From assembly GCA_947396885.1 (NCBI GenBank), contig OX377202.1, forward strand, positions 5,456,001-5,520,000: a DNA stretch of 64,000 nucleotides, written 5' to 3'. Below are positions 1-12,300 of this stretch, in pieces (the stretch's first letter is position 1; every line of letters begins with the position of its first letter). Under the pieces are notes generated by a model. It did not search any database and had not been told where the DNA came from. It saw nothing but the letters and a program-made list of their open reading frames with translations. This DNA comes from Heligmosomoides polygyrus polygyrus. Taxonomy: Eukaryota > Nematoda > Chromadorea > Rhabditida > Heligmosomidae. The position numbers and the translations under genes are program-made.

Positions 1-333
1 CTAAATAAAGTTGACATTTAAGAAAACACAAGCTTATTTTTATTTCTTCTGCAGGCCAAACTATATGGCCTAGCTAGAGAGTGAGTTTAGAGAAAGAGTT
101 GCGCATCAATAATCTCACAATTAACTTACTCCAATGCCTGTAACGAGGTCTTCTTTAACAGACGACTCAAAAGCCTCCTAAAAGCGCATTCATTGAAATT
201 TTTCCAACTAATGATAGCGTATAACAGCGAATAGCTCAGTAATTACCCGAAAAAACCACCATTTAATAGCACAATAAATACCGTCCAGTGATATCACTCA
301 AAGGTTTGCAAAAACATTTGTTGAATGGTAGGT
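1..333. other. No supported feature
   Basis: AT-rich DNA; no coding, RNA or repeat signal seen. Confidence 0.5.
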
Positions 334-341
334 ATTAAGTA

Positions 342-737
342 GGAATCTATCCTAGTTGCACATAACTAAACATAATGTAACAAAATGACTACGGATTCAA
401 GGAGCGGGTTCTAGAGGGCAACGTAGGGTGCAAGCTGACAAAATTCACAGAAAAAAAAATACAGCAAAACAAAAGGAAATTCAAAAACAATGTGCGCCCC
501 CACTACGGTGGATCCGGGTTATAACATGTCAGGCGGCGGTCACTACGCCGCAAGCGACTTTACGTGTCCCCTCACATGATAGATCCCATTATAACATGTC
601 AGCCGGCGGTCAGAGGTGTATGAATCATTTGTTTGTTTGTTTTTAGGTCCCACTTTGTTCTCTTTGAGTTGCTTCGTGAATCCCAGGTGAATTTGTTGCA
701 TTATGTTTATTTATGTGCTCCCCGACTAGGATAGATC
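342..737. mobile_element. hAT-like MITE, copy 1
   Basis: 396 bp with terminal inverted repeats GGA(A)TCTATCCTAG and CTAGGATAGATC, flanked by perfect 8-bp duplications ATTAAGTA (334-341, 738-745). It contains the ATAACATGTCAGGCGGCGGTCA-type subrepeats. No coding capacity. An 8-bp duplication favours hAT (P and Merlin are alternatives). Confidence 0.85.
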
Positions 738-745
738 ATTAAGTA

Positions 746-1170
746 ATGTCGTGCTACGCTCTGAAATATCATGCGTGACCGATGGCGCTGTCGCCATCGT
801 ATAGGCTGTGGTGTACTTCCATCCGCTCTATTGAAGCTGGATTGCACGGCGACGGCGACGTGCGTCGCGTGGCATCACAGTCGCTGGGCCTGAGTCCAGC
901 CTTTCTAAGCAGATTCGAAAGACCTCAGTAAGTCGAATTCAACTGCCAGTGTGGCCTCGCAGTGATTCCAACTCCTTCATCCGGCTCTACGGCTTCAAAC
1001 CAACCTAAAGCACAGGCTGGAGACAATTCCAAGGTTGTGTTAGGCCTCCTCAAAAACAATTCAGTGCTTGGGCGATTCTGGTCCTCACTTCATCCTTTCG
1101 GAGACCCTGCAGACGTATACCTGCGCGAAATTTCGACAAAGAAGGCATGAAGGGGCTGCGGGAGTCGAAA
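746..1170. other. Unassigned sequence
   Basis: Moderate GC, with a 62-codon frame only and no family match. Confidence 0.4.
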
Positions 1171-1254
1171 AGGTCTATGTTATACGCAGTGCGTAGCAGC
1201 CCGTGCAACACTGTCGCCGACGTCGCCGACAACAGCGTCCGCGAAGTATAAGGC
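1171..1254. repeat. TTATACTTCGGCGACG repeat, copy 1
   Basis: Ends GGTCTATGTTATACGCAGTG and GCGAAGTATAAGGCC around GTCGCCGACGTCGCCGAC. The reverse complement recurs at 9311-9392; a related stretch is at 23010-23110. A second, partial unit begins at 1252. Confidence 0.6.
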
Positions 1255-1534
1255 CTGTGTTATACTTCGGCGACGCTGTGTGGCGCGGGCTGCTCGATTG
1301 CGACAACGCTTTCCGCGAAATCGGCTGTGCGGTCCGCCACTACAGCGACAGTGAAGTCCCGTATAGAAAGCATGAAACTTCCGCCTCCATCAGTGATAGT
1401 TGGTTGCATTGCATCGCCGAGGCCGTCGTAGTAGTAGGCTAGCCTCTGGTATACTCTCGCGTCGCACCAACGAGCGGTCGCCGGTGCGACGCTGGTGTAT
1501 GCCAAAGGCCCTAAAGCATACACGCACTTCTGAG

Positions 1535-1880
1535 GCAAATCAACGGCCCTATCTTAACCATAGGGCAGAGACGCAGAGCTTGCCGCCAGCAGCGAGCGAT
1601 GCCGTTCCGCAGCACCTTTTGCGGCGAGATGTTTGACTCATGATTCACACCTTTACTGCTGGCGCACCGTTCTGTTTGCGCTCCAGCCGACTGCTGCAGG
1701 GATCGGCTACAGCGCAGACAGAAGGCGGGAAAGCGAATAGCAGCAGTAGGTCTCGACTAGAAAAAGTGCAGTGTCTCTGGCGTTTGCCGCCCGCAAAACT
1801 CAAGTGTGCGTAGACGGCGTATCTCACGAGTTTTGCCGCTCGCCACCTGCCGCTTGCCGCAAAAGTGTGCGGAGGCCTAT
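1535..1880. repeat. CCGCAGACTTCTGCGG-type MITE, degenerate copy
   Basis: Contains CCCTATCTTAACCATAGGGCAGAGACGCAG and ends GCCGCAAAAGTGTGCGGAGGCC. Left boundary unclear. Confidence 0.55.
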
Positions 1881-2135
1881 ACACTGATCGGATTGATATC
1901 AGGCCCAATCGATCACGAGCGGCGTTGGTGCAGTGTGGAATCGCCGGGCAATGAATGTTGCAGGCTATGGTCAGGCTTGAGGCACGCGTCTATAAAAGCC
2001 AGCTCGGCATGGCTCCACAGTCCATTTTACGTTCTAGATCCCTCGGGCTGGTAGAATCATTACCTAGAGCGTGCAAATTAGAAGGGACCGAAAAGTCAGT
2101 GAATGGGTTGCTCCTCATCATGCCTTCTTCAGTAA

Positions 2136-2268
2136 GGCATCGTTTGGTGTACACGCGATGAGCGACGATGTTATGATAGCCTCCCATATCGATCTCGTGA
2201 CGCGATGAATCGATATATTAGCTTATCATCACATCGCGTCACGCATCGCGTGCCCACTAAACGATCCC
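2136..2268. mobile_element. TTTAGTGTGCACGCG-type hairpin MITE
   Basis: Arms GGCATCGTTTGGTGTACACG and CGTGCCCACTAAACGATCCC, TAA duplicated (2133-2135, 2269-2271). Confidence 0.75.
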
Positions 2269-2659
2269 TAAGGGCTTCTACAGAGTCTTGCGGCACCGCC
2301 CGGAGAATTCATCAATATCGATCTCGCCGCAGTGGGAACCCACGCTGCCACTGTGGTGGAAGCCGCGGCGCGGACGAGTCCTCGCAGAGCCGCTGGGCGC
2401 AAAGGTCGCCGTAGCTGCGTAGCCCACGGCAGCTCTCGCACGCAGTACCAGGCGCTGCGGTTGAGACCCACCGGGGGGAGTAGTCGGATTCGATGCTTGG
2501 ATGGCACGGGTAGGATAGCCCATTTTTCTACTCCAAAACCCTCTCAGGGAAAAAGGCCCTCAACTAAGAGCTTGGGAGGCGTTCAATCTTCATATTTAGA
2601 TGGCCGTAGCCTTAAAATTAAGGTCTGGAATCCTCCGTTTTGAGCTGCTTCTCAACCGA

Positions 2660-2805
2660 CTTCCCGTTTTATGGGATTTGTACAATTTTCACGTCAAATT
2701 GGACATTTTTCAAATTAAATTGGACACAGTTCAAGCCAAACTGCTAAGAAAAGTGACCAACTTGGTTTGAGAAGTGTCCAATTTGACGTGAAAATGGTAT
2801 AAATT
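2660..2805. repeat. Short fold-back repeat TTTTCACGTCAAATTGGACA
   Basis: ATTTTCACGTCAAATTGGAC and GTCCAATTTGACGTGAAAAT are exact complements ~100 bp apart. The tip resembles the ends of the outer element at 25835-27666. Confidence 0.65.
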
Positions 2806-3305
2806 TTCTTGTTTGCTTTTGTTGTGAACTGGCTTATCGTACTCATGTTTGCTTTATCGTTCCCACTGGTTCAATGTTATTATTCATGTTTCCATGCTGG
2901 TTTCCGTTGCTCCCTCGTTTTTATTCGTGTTAACTTGCTGGTTTTCATTGTTACTTCGGGTTTGTTGGTGTTTGCTTGTTCGTTTTCATTGTTGTTTTGG
3001 TTCTGTTCGTGTTTCCGTCCTCGTTCTCATTGCATACTCAGTTTTCTTTGTGTTTCGGCTTTTTCGTTCCTGCGGGCAAAAGTACGCAGTATTGCGTACA
3101 TTAGCCTTCGCGGCGCGGCATCACCCGCCGTGGCTGATCCACAAAACTCTGCTGCCGGCCTAAGGGACAGCGGCCGCCCTAAATATTTGCTTAGCCTTTA
3201 GGTCACTAATTTATGGCTCAAAAATCGCACCTTTGGAAAGTTAAGACCGAACCTTGACTCGGGCAATCTGGCTCACCAGGCTCTTACGCTTTTTGATGGC
3301 TGTAA

Positions 3306-3440
3306 GGGAACATTTAGTGCGCACGCGAGGAGCGGCGCGAGGTAGTGATAGGCACCCATATCGATTTATCGCGTCGCGCTGTCGATATAGGACCTTATCA
3401 TTCCACCGTATGCCGCGTCGCGTGCACACTAAGCAATCCC
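3306..3440. mobile_element. TTTAGTGTGCACGCG-type hairpin MITE
   Basis: Arms GGGAACATTTAGTGCGCACG and CGTGCACACTAAGCAATCCC, TAA duplicated (3303-3305, 3441-3443). Confidence 0.8.
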
Positions 3441-3477
3441 TAAAGGCCATTGTCACAATTTTAAGCACGAACTTTAA

Positions 3478-3612
3478 GACCTTTGTTATACCACCGCTCA
3501 TCCCGAGCGACGCCCAATGATGTGTTCTCATATCCATCGCGCTGCGCGATGGGATCGATTTGGGTGCATATCATTAGACGTCGCTGGGGTGAGCGATGGT
3601 ATAACAAAGGCC
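3478..3612. mobile_element. GGCCTTTGTTATACC hairpin MITE, 135 bp
   Basis: GACCTTTGTTATACCACCGC / GCGATGGTATAACAAAGGCC, TAA duplicated (3475-3477, 3613-3615). Confidence 0.85.
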
Positions 3613-4889
3613 TAATATAAACAGCAATAGGAGGTGTGACCATCCCACAAAAAATGAGATAGATTAATTATCAAAACATTGTAGATTAATATTTGTTCGC
3701 AGCTAGAGTAAGCTGCAATATTTGGTTTACAAACCTTTTCTGTTGCTACTTGTGTGCCCAGCTCGTAAGCAAATTCATCGTCGACCCCTTCATCAGCATC
3801 TCTCTGAAGGCAACTTGGTTAATAACTTACGACCAGATATTTTTTTGTGATCTAAATAGTTATAGGAACTGGTTCTGTCTATGACGACTATAATAGTGAA
3901 GGTCAGCTATGTCCTTCCAAGATCGTTTTCCAAAGTAATCAATTTAAAATATCGTTATCTAAAGAAAGAGGAATGCCGACAAATTTTTATGCCGGAAGAA
4001 TGTGTTTCGTACTCAACGGAAGAAATTAGAGAGAGAGAGTACACTTAAGCTTAAACGCGCAAAAGTAGGACTATCACTCACTCTGCGCCTTCTATCTGCT
4101 GAGACGGAGAGCCTCCCCTGAAAACCAGTTGGCAATTCAATCAAATTCTTCTCAAAGAGACGCCCGATGTGCATTCCTTACGTACATGAGAATGTCCTGT
4201 CAGCATCTCCGTCTCCTAAATAAATAGGTTTAATTCACGCTGGCGTGCTGCCACTATTAAACATTGTGCAAGTGTGAAGAAATGCCCACAACACTTTCAG
4301 CTTACATTTTAATGTATTATTTTACGTTCGGACTCTTTGCCTCAATGTTTGTGTTCCCTGTTTATTTAACCATACAGTAGCCACTGTTTTATGGTTTCTT
4401 ATTTCGACGCTATGCCTTCTTCGCTGCATGGTGGGAAGTGTAAATAACTCACACTCGGCGATTGCGGTGCCTGCTTTCTATCTGCTCCAAGCTAAAAAGA
4501 TTTTTGGTTCACTTGAAAGAATAATCACCTTCATGCTTCACAATAGTTGTTTTGGAAATGATTATTGTTATTAGGGTGTCCCATAATTTTCTGGGATACT
4601 TGAATCATGAGCATTTGGCAGGTTGCAGCTTCTTTACACAAGATCCAAACGGGATCTTCTCTTAGTACAGCAACGCGATCTTACTATATAAAATTCGCGG
4701 TCACGTTGTCAGTCACGGGGAGGGGGACTGATGCCAAGCGATGCCTTCGGCACGGCCGCTATGCCAGCCGGGTTTTCTTTGAGCTTAACCATGTGGGATT
4801 GCTGGCGAACTAATCCTTGGCGGTGGATCGTCTAGATTTACGATATTTTTAGCGGACAGGATATGAATGGGGACCAAGTGCGGAGCGTA

Positions 4890-5340
4890 GTGATTCGGAA
4901 GACATACCCTAGACGTCTTTCAACGTGCGTAGGGATTCAGATGACGTGCCGCAGACATTGTCCAACGTGAGTTAAGAATCAGAAGACGTACTGGAGACGT
5001 CGTCCAACGTGCGTGAGGATTCAGAAGACGTGCGCCAAATATCGCCCAACGTGCGTAGGAAAAAAGAAAAACGGGTCAAAGACGTCCCAGTTGCGTAAGG
5101 ATTCCGAGTAAGTGGGACCAGTAGAAGGGGAAACAGTCAAGAGGGGATTAGCAAAGGGAGGACCATTCGGGGGGGGGGGGATATGGGAAACCAGTATTTT
5201 CCCTCAATATCGTCCAATTTGCGTCGGGTTTCTAAAGACGGGTCCCAGAAGTAGTGGCACATTCGTTGGGGTGTTGAAGTCTCATAGACGTGGCGGCAAC
5301 GTGGCAACACGTGCGCCGGACTCAGTGTCACATGTGCGTG
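4890..5340. repeat. Minisatellite related to the array at 50835-51475
   Basis: Repeating AACGTGCGTAGGATTCAGAAG / GACGTCGTCCAACGTGCGTG units of roughly 50 bp, degenerating rightward into G-runs. It is part of the foreign DNA inside the mariner at 4571-6971. Confidence 0.7.
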
Positions 5341-6168
5341 CTTGACTCTCACTCCGTTTCTTTGCCCTAGCATATTGGTAGGGAAGTATTAGCGGGCGGA
5401 GGGGGGGGGGGGGGAGGTGGAAGAGGTAGGGGAGTGACTATGGGATTCGGATAAGTATTATTGCCGTCGGACAGTAAACGGTGTCGACCTGATTTCCAAC
5501 ACCGGTTAATTTTAATTATGTTTTTGCAGATTAATCATTTTGGACTGGGACTCTCATGATTTTTCCCCACGTAGAGAACGGGCTCTACGGAAAATAGGTC
5601 GCGTACATGTGATAGAGGGTGGATGGGCTTTATAGGAACAGTGAAGATTCTGCACTACCATATCCCATTGCACTAATCTATACAGTAAAACCGTTTTTTA
5701 CGTAATAAAAGTAAGGAGCCCTAAAGGAGGTTGGAGAAAGATTGGGGTTGTTCCATTCTCGGGGTTTGGGGCGCAGCACCCAACCAGATGTTTGGCGGCC
5801 GTTAGGCTGCTGAACGTCTGGTTACGAGTATATTTCGCAATAGCATATCAATTACCTCTATCGGCCTACTGCCCGCACTTGGCAATTTCTTAAAAATGAA
5901 ATTGCCGACTGTCGAAACAGCGGCTTGCTTCTTCATTACTTTCGTTCTGGACTGTCTGTGAAAGCTGCTCACAAAGCTATCGTTGCCTCGTTAGGTCCAG
6001 ACGCCTGCAGCAGGTCAACGTGTGAAACTTCGTTCTGTCGTTTCCGGAAGGGAATACACAGCTTTACGGACAGGAAGCATGATGGGGGACCCATCGGACC
6101 GGAGTCGTGCACTACTCGCTTTTACCGGATGGACAGACGATCACAGCGGACTTGTTCATTGAAGATAT

Positions 6169-6530
6169 GGCCTATGGCATACACCTGGCGCTGAGTCCGC
6201 CACTGCCAACAGACAAGTATTCGAATATTCGTGTCGGGACCTTATCAGACACAATGGGGAAAGGTTGTCGTTGTCACGCCGGCACGACGTGTCGTTGGAG
6301 AGAGGGATACTGCCAGCAACCAGTCGTCGCTGCGCTGTTAACGGTGACCAGCTGTCGCAGGACCCTTCGCACCCCGCACCCACTCACGCTAGTGTCGATT
6401 AACCGCGCTCCAGTACCAATTCTCGCCCCTCGCCGAACACTGCCGCTCCATCCGCCGCTGAACACTAGCGCCCTCCTGTCGCCCCGCTCTTCTCGTCGCC
6501 GGACCCGTGGCCGGCGATATGCCATAGGCC
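6169..6530. mobile_element. GGCC-ended hairpin MITE inside the mariner transposase
   Basis: 362 bp, left end GGCCTATGGCATACACCTGG, right end GATATGCCATAGGCC, with a 3-bp duplication TAT (6166-6168, 6531-6533). Removing it and one TAT restores a continuous mariner reading frame across the junction (IEDM then LESKRKPLEKYPRFC), so the boundaries are exact. Confidence 0.85.
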
Positions 6531-7329
6531 TATGCTGGAAAGTAAGCGTAAGCCGCTTGAGAAGTACCCGAGATTTTGTACAATTCGTGTGTTAATGGAT
6601 AATGCACGACCGCATCGAGCGAACGCAGGAGACGATGAGAAAGGTGCCTGTCAAAATTGTGGCACATCTTGCGTATTCACCAGATATCAGCCCTTGTGAC
6701 TATGTAACATTTAGAGGTCTTAGAGGTCTTGCGCACTTTTCATGAACAAACGATGCTCTTAGCGCCGAGAAGTTCAGTGCACAGTCGACAAATGGATCGG
6801 CAACAGGCCAGCTTCTTTCTGAGAGAATGCTATCAACTCTCCGTCCAATCGTTAGAGAAAAGTTGTGGCCGCAGATGGGGAGTGTATCGATTACTAAACT
6901 TTGTCATTATCTTGTTGTAATAAATTTTAATAAAAATGGTATAACAGCCCATAAAATTGTGGAACACCTTAATAATAAAACTACTAGAGAATGAGAAACG
7001 TTGGTGTGGATGGTGGAACTAAAAAACACGCAGTGTCTGTGTTTTAAAATTCTAATATAGATAGTGCCGTGATATATATCCATCATCCTTTACCCAAGAG
7101 TGCGATATGTTTGAAATTTTGAATGAGCTTCTACTTTGCAAGAAGCCTCGTAATGACTAAAACTAATCATTCAACTTCCACGGAACGGAAACCTACACTG
7201 GTGGATGATCCCGTCTGTTCAAGCGGCGGTGTTGGCTGAAAATAATGTTGTTTAGAGTTCCACATAGGCAAATAATGTGGAGTCCAATGTAGACTAAATT
7301 AGGCGGATAGTTGTCTGCCAACGATTGTG

Positions 7330-7465
7330 GTGAGAGTTTATTGGCAAAGAAGACAGCGGTCATGAAAAACGCAGAAATAATGCACAGCACGGGACTCGAA
7401 CATCTGGGCTAGCACCTGTGAAGCAGCGTCGCACCCCGCTGAGCCACCGATTCGCTTACCGGAGG
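7330..7465 (-). repeat. tRNA-derived SINE-like repeat
   Basis: Minus strand: CGGTGGCTCAGCGGGGTGCG (A box), CAGATGTTCGAGTCCCGTGC (B box), followed by TTTTTCATGACCGCTGTCTTC. Same family as 60985-61120 on the + strand. Confidence 0.6.
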
Positions 7466-7514
7466 CCCTTTCGCCTCGTCCCATATATCGCGTGTACGTA
7501 TGCACATGAGCTCG

Positions 7515-7680
7515 CGCTGACGGTGCAGTACTGTACTACCCAACTTCGAGGCCCGTTGCTCTTTTCGTTAAAGGATTCAGCAAAAACGAAACACGTTTTT
7601 CTACTATATGAAGGGTGGAGATTCTCGCAGTGTTATCCATTTCCCCCGATCATACCTACGCCTGAGACCCTTCCCTGGTA
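7515..7680 (+). repeat. Right end of the CCTGAGACCCTTCCCTGG element
   Basis: Matches 61853-62001: TTCTACTATATGAAGGGTGG, TCCATTTCCCCC, CTACGCCTGAGACCCTTCCCTGG. Left end missing. Confidence 0.6.
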
Positions 7681-7993
7681 AGTATCACCAAAAATCTACA
7701 GTGCTATGAAGTAACCACTCTTATTTTTCAAACCAATCAGAAAATATCTTTAAGCTTTCCTCAAAACTAGCTTTCCCTCTATATGGATTATGTTGTCTGG
7801 AAGATTCTCAGCGTTTTGTGTTACCATTTTCATTCGTCTATTATTAAGTAAAATTCAACTTGCATTCCGCATTAATGCTACTTTATGTACAGAATTTTCG
7901 CTCCATTTAACACAAATAATTTATGTTTCAACTTACAACTGTTTCAGTTTATGTTTTGTTTTATATTTCAGTTATTGAAGGGTTTGTTAAAAT

Positions 7994-9018
7994 ATGTCGA
8001 AGGAGCAATTCCGAACGGTATTTAATTTTGACTTCAATTTAGGACAATTCGTAGCCGAGACAGCTCGACAAATCAGCCAAGTGGGGGGGAGGGGGGCTGA
8101 TAGTGTTGGAGAAAGCACTGTGCGCCAGAGATTCAGTGAATTTCGAACCGGAGATTCCAGCCTCGAAGGTGACCCCCATAGCAGTTGACCTAGAGCAATC
8201 CTGGACGAGGAGTTGAAGGAATTGGTGGAAGATGAACCATCCCGAACAGTTCGTGGGATCGCGGAGGAGTTAGACGTCAGTAAAACTGCTGTTGCGGATG
8301 CTTCGAAATGCCTTGGGAAGGTGAAAAGGCTCAAGGCTCAAAAGTTGGGTGTCCCCCGAGTTGAGTGAGCGGCAAAAATTGTCAGGTTTTGAGATTTGTT
8401 CTTCTCTACTTTTATGCAACAAAACCGGCCCGTTTTTGGATCGAATCATCACTTGTGATGAATTCTTTTGATGACAGGAACGTTCCGGACAGTGGTTGGG
8501 TGCCGACGAACCTCCTAGGCATTTTCTAGAGGTGAACCTCCACCAAAAAGAAGGTAATGGTCACTGTGTGGTGGTCGGCGGCTGCTGTGATCCATCACAA
8601 CTTTTTGGCACCGCCCAGGCCAAACGATCACAGCAGATCCTACTGTAAGGAAATCGACGAAATGCACCGAAAATTGCGTGAACTTCAGCTAGCATTGGTC
8701 ACCAGAAGAGGCCCACTTCTTTTGCACGATAACGCCCACCTACACGTTTCACAAATCACTAATCACTATTCAAAAACTGAACGAATCAAGGGTTGAAGTT
8801 CCGCCTCACCCGCCATATTCTCCAGACCTCTCACCAACCGACTTACACCTTTTCCAACACTTTCTCTCCGGTAAAACCTTCGCCATTCAGGACCACGCCA
8901 AAACAGCTTTCGTGGATTTTGTCGAATCTCGACCATCTAATTTTTTCGCTGATGGAATAAGCGGACTGGCGGCCCGTTGGCAAAAGTGTGCAAATTCGAA
9001 CGGTGCCTATTTCGACTA
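7994..9018 (+). pseudogene. Degenerate mariner transposase (irritans/Hsmar-like)
   Basis: Starts MSKEQFRTVFNFDFNLGQ, continues ESTVRQRFSEFRTGDSSLEG, then across stops EELKELVEDEPSRTVRGIAE. Frameshifts and stops follow until KKVMVTVWWSAAAVIHHNFL-like sequence, RRGPLLLHDNAHLHVSQI (second Asp) and PYSPDLSPTDLHLFQHF (third Asp). At least three stops and several shifts. No clear terminal repeats found. Confidence 0.75.
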
Positions 9019-9310
9019 AACCGATAGGATTTGAGAAAGTTATGGTAGTTCAAAGCGAAGTACTCAAAACGCTGAGCACTTTCGGACAACGTAATATATT
9101 GCCCGCCACTGCTCATTTTCGAGAATTATTTGACAAGAACAGAAATAGGGTGGCACTCCATCGATGTAAAACGACACCTAGGACAACGATTTGAAAAAAA
9201 CGAAATTTTTTAGAATGACGAAGTATACAGAGCTGGCCATAATGAATTGAAACTTAAGGTACAAAATAGGCGTTTGTTGTACATCCTGGTAGGCTCGCAC
9301 CTTTATATTA

Positions 9311-9392
9311 GGCCTGTTATACTTCGGCGACGCTTTTGTTGGCGACGTCGGCGACATGTTGCGCGGGCTGCTACGCACTGCGTAGATGTCTT
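9311..9392. repeat. TTATACTTCGGCGACG repeat, copy 2 (inverted relative to copy 1)
   Basis: GGCCTGTTATACTTCGGCGA ... CTACGCACTGCGTAGATGTC mirrors 1171-1254 over its length. Confidence 0.6.
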
Positions 9393-10284
9393 ATGCCTCG
9401 TTTATCCTCCATTCGCTGCATGGTGCATCATAGTGAGAATTAACAGTATCGATTGAACCAGTGCTGGCAATTTTCTTTATGGCTCGTCCAGCGGCGGGTC
9501 GAGTATAAACGGGGCTTTGATTTTATTAATTTCCATGCAACGTTACACTAAGTGGCAACAAACTGCCAATTAGATACACTCTAAACATCCTGCTTACCAA
9601 GTTTTCGTAGGCACCGTCATCGTCCTGAAAGTTTCACGTTACGCAAATGTACTACCTCCTACTCATGAGCTGATCAACTAACCCTTTCAATGCTCAGATC
9701 CTTATAGCCTATTTCCTTTCCAACTTTTTTCTTCTGAAACACTTTCAGTGAGACATTGAAAACTGTGGCTACTATACTCAAACCTCTCCGTCTTCTTTCG
9801 CCATCGTCTCTTCAGTCTGAAAACATGGATGTTATCTCCGGAAACGTGAAAATGGAGAGGAGTAAAATTGGTGTCTGAACGGAATCCGCTAATAGCGGCT
9901 AATAAGTGCCTCTTTGCTGTCTCACCTTTCCTGTTGCTCGTTTCGCTCCTTTCTGCTTCCTCTTCTGAATTGGAACAATGACAACAATGCTGAACTACTA
10001 CGGATTTATCCACCTACCTCAGAGTCTAATGTCCTCTTACTTTCTTCCTGAAAAAAGTGAGAAGTAAAAAGGCAATGTTGTAACACATGCAAGCGCTGTA
10101 CTTACTGCATTTTCGAAAACTGTATCCAGGCTAATGTCCTGAAAGTTTACAAGCATTGTAGTATTCAATGACTTTCAGAAAGACCATAACTATTTGAACA
10201 TTTCTCCCTGGGAATGCTCTAAAAATGAGCTCCCTGAGAAGCTAGCGGGAAGTTATCGAAACCGATAAGTTCCAGAGTAGACAG
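9393..10284. other. Unassigned sequence
   Basis: A 103-codon minus frame (10013-9702) opens with Met and is polar and charged. No splice partners or homology seen, so not called as a gene. Confidence 0.4.
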
Positions 10285-10805
10285 TAAGGATTGCCCTATC
10301 GGTTCAATCCCAAAAGGGGGCACTCCATAATGACTTGTAAATCCTAGTTACGCATAAATACATACGACATACAACATAACACATGAATGACCTTACCTTA
10401 CCTGATTCCCTCCCTTAGAAGTCTCCGATCCTGACGCTGAAGTATTTTTCAAATAATCGTTATCTAACTATGTAGAGGCTGCAGCGGCGCTGCTCGTAAT
10501 ACCCGTTTGAATTCCCGCGGTACCCTATCGGCGTGCGTGTCGTCTCAGTCACTGTGGGTACGCCTGCGGGCTCTACATATCGCCCCACGGCCTACTTCTA
10601 TTGTTGAATGTTGTCCGCGTCGATCGTTTATTTTTCTGCATTGTTTTTGTATTTTCTATTGTATCGGTATTTCTGGTGATTTCTATATCTGGGAGGGGAG
10701 GAGTAGGAGAGAGCCTAGCGACGGCTTTGTTTTTTAAAGGAAGTCACTAGATTCTATTGACATGAAGTGCCCCCCGCCCTTTGAGATTGAACCGCCCTAC
10801 CTTGC
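10285..10805. repeat. GGTTCAATCCCAAA inverted-repeat element, copy 1
   Basis: CGGTTCAATCCCAAAAGGGGG and the mirrored CCGCCCTTTGAGATTGAACCG form ~60-bp arms. Related element at 25095-25605. Interior non-coding. Confidence 0.6.
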
Positions 10806-12029
10806 AACTCATTCAAAGCACCTCTCCAGCGCGCTCTACCGGACCTCTTTTTTTCTTACCGTTTTTGGGCCCGGCGGTGTTGTACTGATCGCTGGATAGC
10901 CTTGTTCGTAGAACTTACCGCTCTTATGGATACACATATTTGTAATGGATACTTTGACTGAAGCACCAAGTAAGATCGAAACAGTGATTGCGCATATAAC
11001 ATCAATAATCTGGAGCCAGATTCATCAACCGCTTACCGGCTAGTAACGGTGAAAAGTACAAAGAAAACCTGACGAAACCTGGGGGAAAATCATCAGCGAT
11101 ACCGCCGGTATCCTCTGACCGCGAATTCACCAGACCGCCCTCTATGCACCTCTATGAAACCACATGGGGGACGGTCAAGAGGTACACCCGCCCCTGCTGG
11201 GGGCTCCAGGAGGTAACTCCAAGGCGACGTCGCGCGATAGCCGCATGCGATGTAGCTGCGCTGAAACTCGTACGTGCGCTTGATGACGCATGGTTAGCCG
11301 CGGAGCACGAAATCTTACCAGTGTTTAAGCGTTTCCACTAGTTTTTTGACATTTATTGCTCCATAAAACACCTTAATTACCTTAGCATGTTCAACCCCTC
11401 CTAGTACCACCACAGGGAGCCCCAAATTAAATGAAAGAGGAACGCTCTCCGTGGGAGGGCTTGGAAGAAAAAGGAAGCAGTAAGATGCCTCTGCTTCTGC
11501 TTGTAGAGTGGAAAAATACGTAGGCCTTTAGTGTTTGCCAAAGAGGTGCTTGTCAATGGTATTACACGTGAACTATGAGAATAAGTGGGTGACGGTCAAA
11601 TGTAGCGCAAAGTTAGAATTAAGGGAAAAGCTGCGGAATAGTGCGCTCATCCCTCCCCCTCCAATAGAAATTTACAAAAATTTGCTTCCGAAACTTCTAG
11701 TTATTTAGTAATCCCTTCCCAGATGTTGTTTCGAATTTTCCCTACCAGATCCTTGGCCGTTTTCCTTCACTCATTTGCAATATATTGAGTCTCACTCCGC
11801 CCGCACTCTGTTAATAACCACTCCCGCTTCCCTACCAGGAGACATCAGACTTGTCTCACCTTCATCTTATGTCTCATTGCTTCTTCTGCGCGGTCAACGT
11901 CGCCGGCACACACTTTCGCACTCTATCGCTAGTCAATAGATAGCTAGCGCGACAACTCGTCCAATTTCGTCGCGCACCGCGCGCGGCACCAGGGGGTTCC
12001 CGCGGCGTTGGGGTTATGTCTGCCCACGC

Positions 12030-12300
12030 CCGCTGGGGGGAGGGGGGGGGGGGGGCGTGCAATCTTCCTCTCATCCCCCTTGCTCAACCACCCCGACCCC
12101 CTAGGCTTCACCAAGAGTCTAACGGCTCTTTAGAAACCTTTGACACGCAAATCAAAAGTTTCCGGTCTGCAGAACAGTGGTGTACCTCCTGACGCCACGC
12201 CCCCCAGCATGGGGCGAGTGTACCTCCTGTCGCGCTGCCAAAACACATTCCCTACGATGCTACCTGTCACCCACCTCCCACCCTGAGCGTGTCGCCCATT
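12030..12300. repeat. GTACACCCGCCCC...GGGGCGGGTGTAC palindromic repeat, copy 1
   Basis: Shares CCTCTCATCCCCCTTGCTCA, AGGCTTCACCAAGAGT, GAAACCTTTGACACGCA and GAGTGTACCTCCTGTCGCGC with 28880-29120. G-runs near 12040. Confidence 0.65.

Larger units (their letters stand above)
4571..6971 (+). mobile_element. Degenerate mariner with nested insertions
   Basis: Imperfect terminal repeats TTAGGGTGTCCCATAATTTTC (left) and a mirror TTAAGGTGTTCCACAATTTTA (right) flanked by TA. The coding part survives as an N-terminal piece (LLHYFRSGLSVKAAHKAIVA at ~5920) and a C-terminal piece (HYSLLPDGQTITADLF, LMDNARPHRANA, LAYSPDISPCDYVTF). The first catalytic region is missing. About 1.1 kb between 4700 and 5830, with minisatellite and G-runs, is foreign, and a hairpin MITE interrupts 6169-6530. 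Confidence 0.75.

Noticed and set aside
2809..3201. Hydrophobic 130-codon frame resembling a multi-pass membrane protein
   Set aside because: T-rich low-complexity DNA with repeated GTTTTCATTGTT blocks gives Phe/Leu/Val/Cys runs in two frames at once; no splice or start context.
4890..5340. CRISPR-like array
   Set aside because: Units vary in length and sequence, there are no constant repeats with unique spacers, and the window is eukaryotic.
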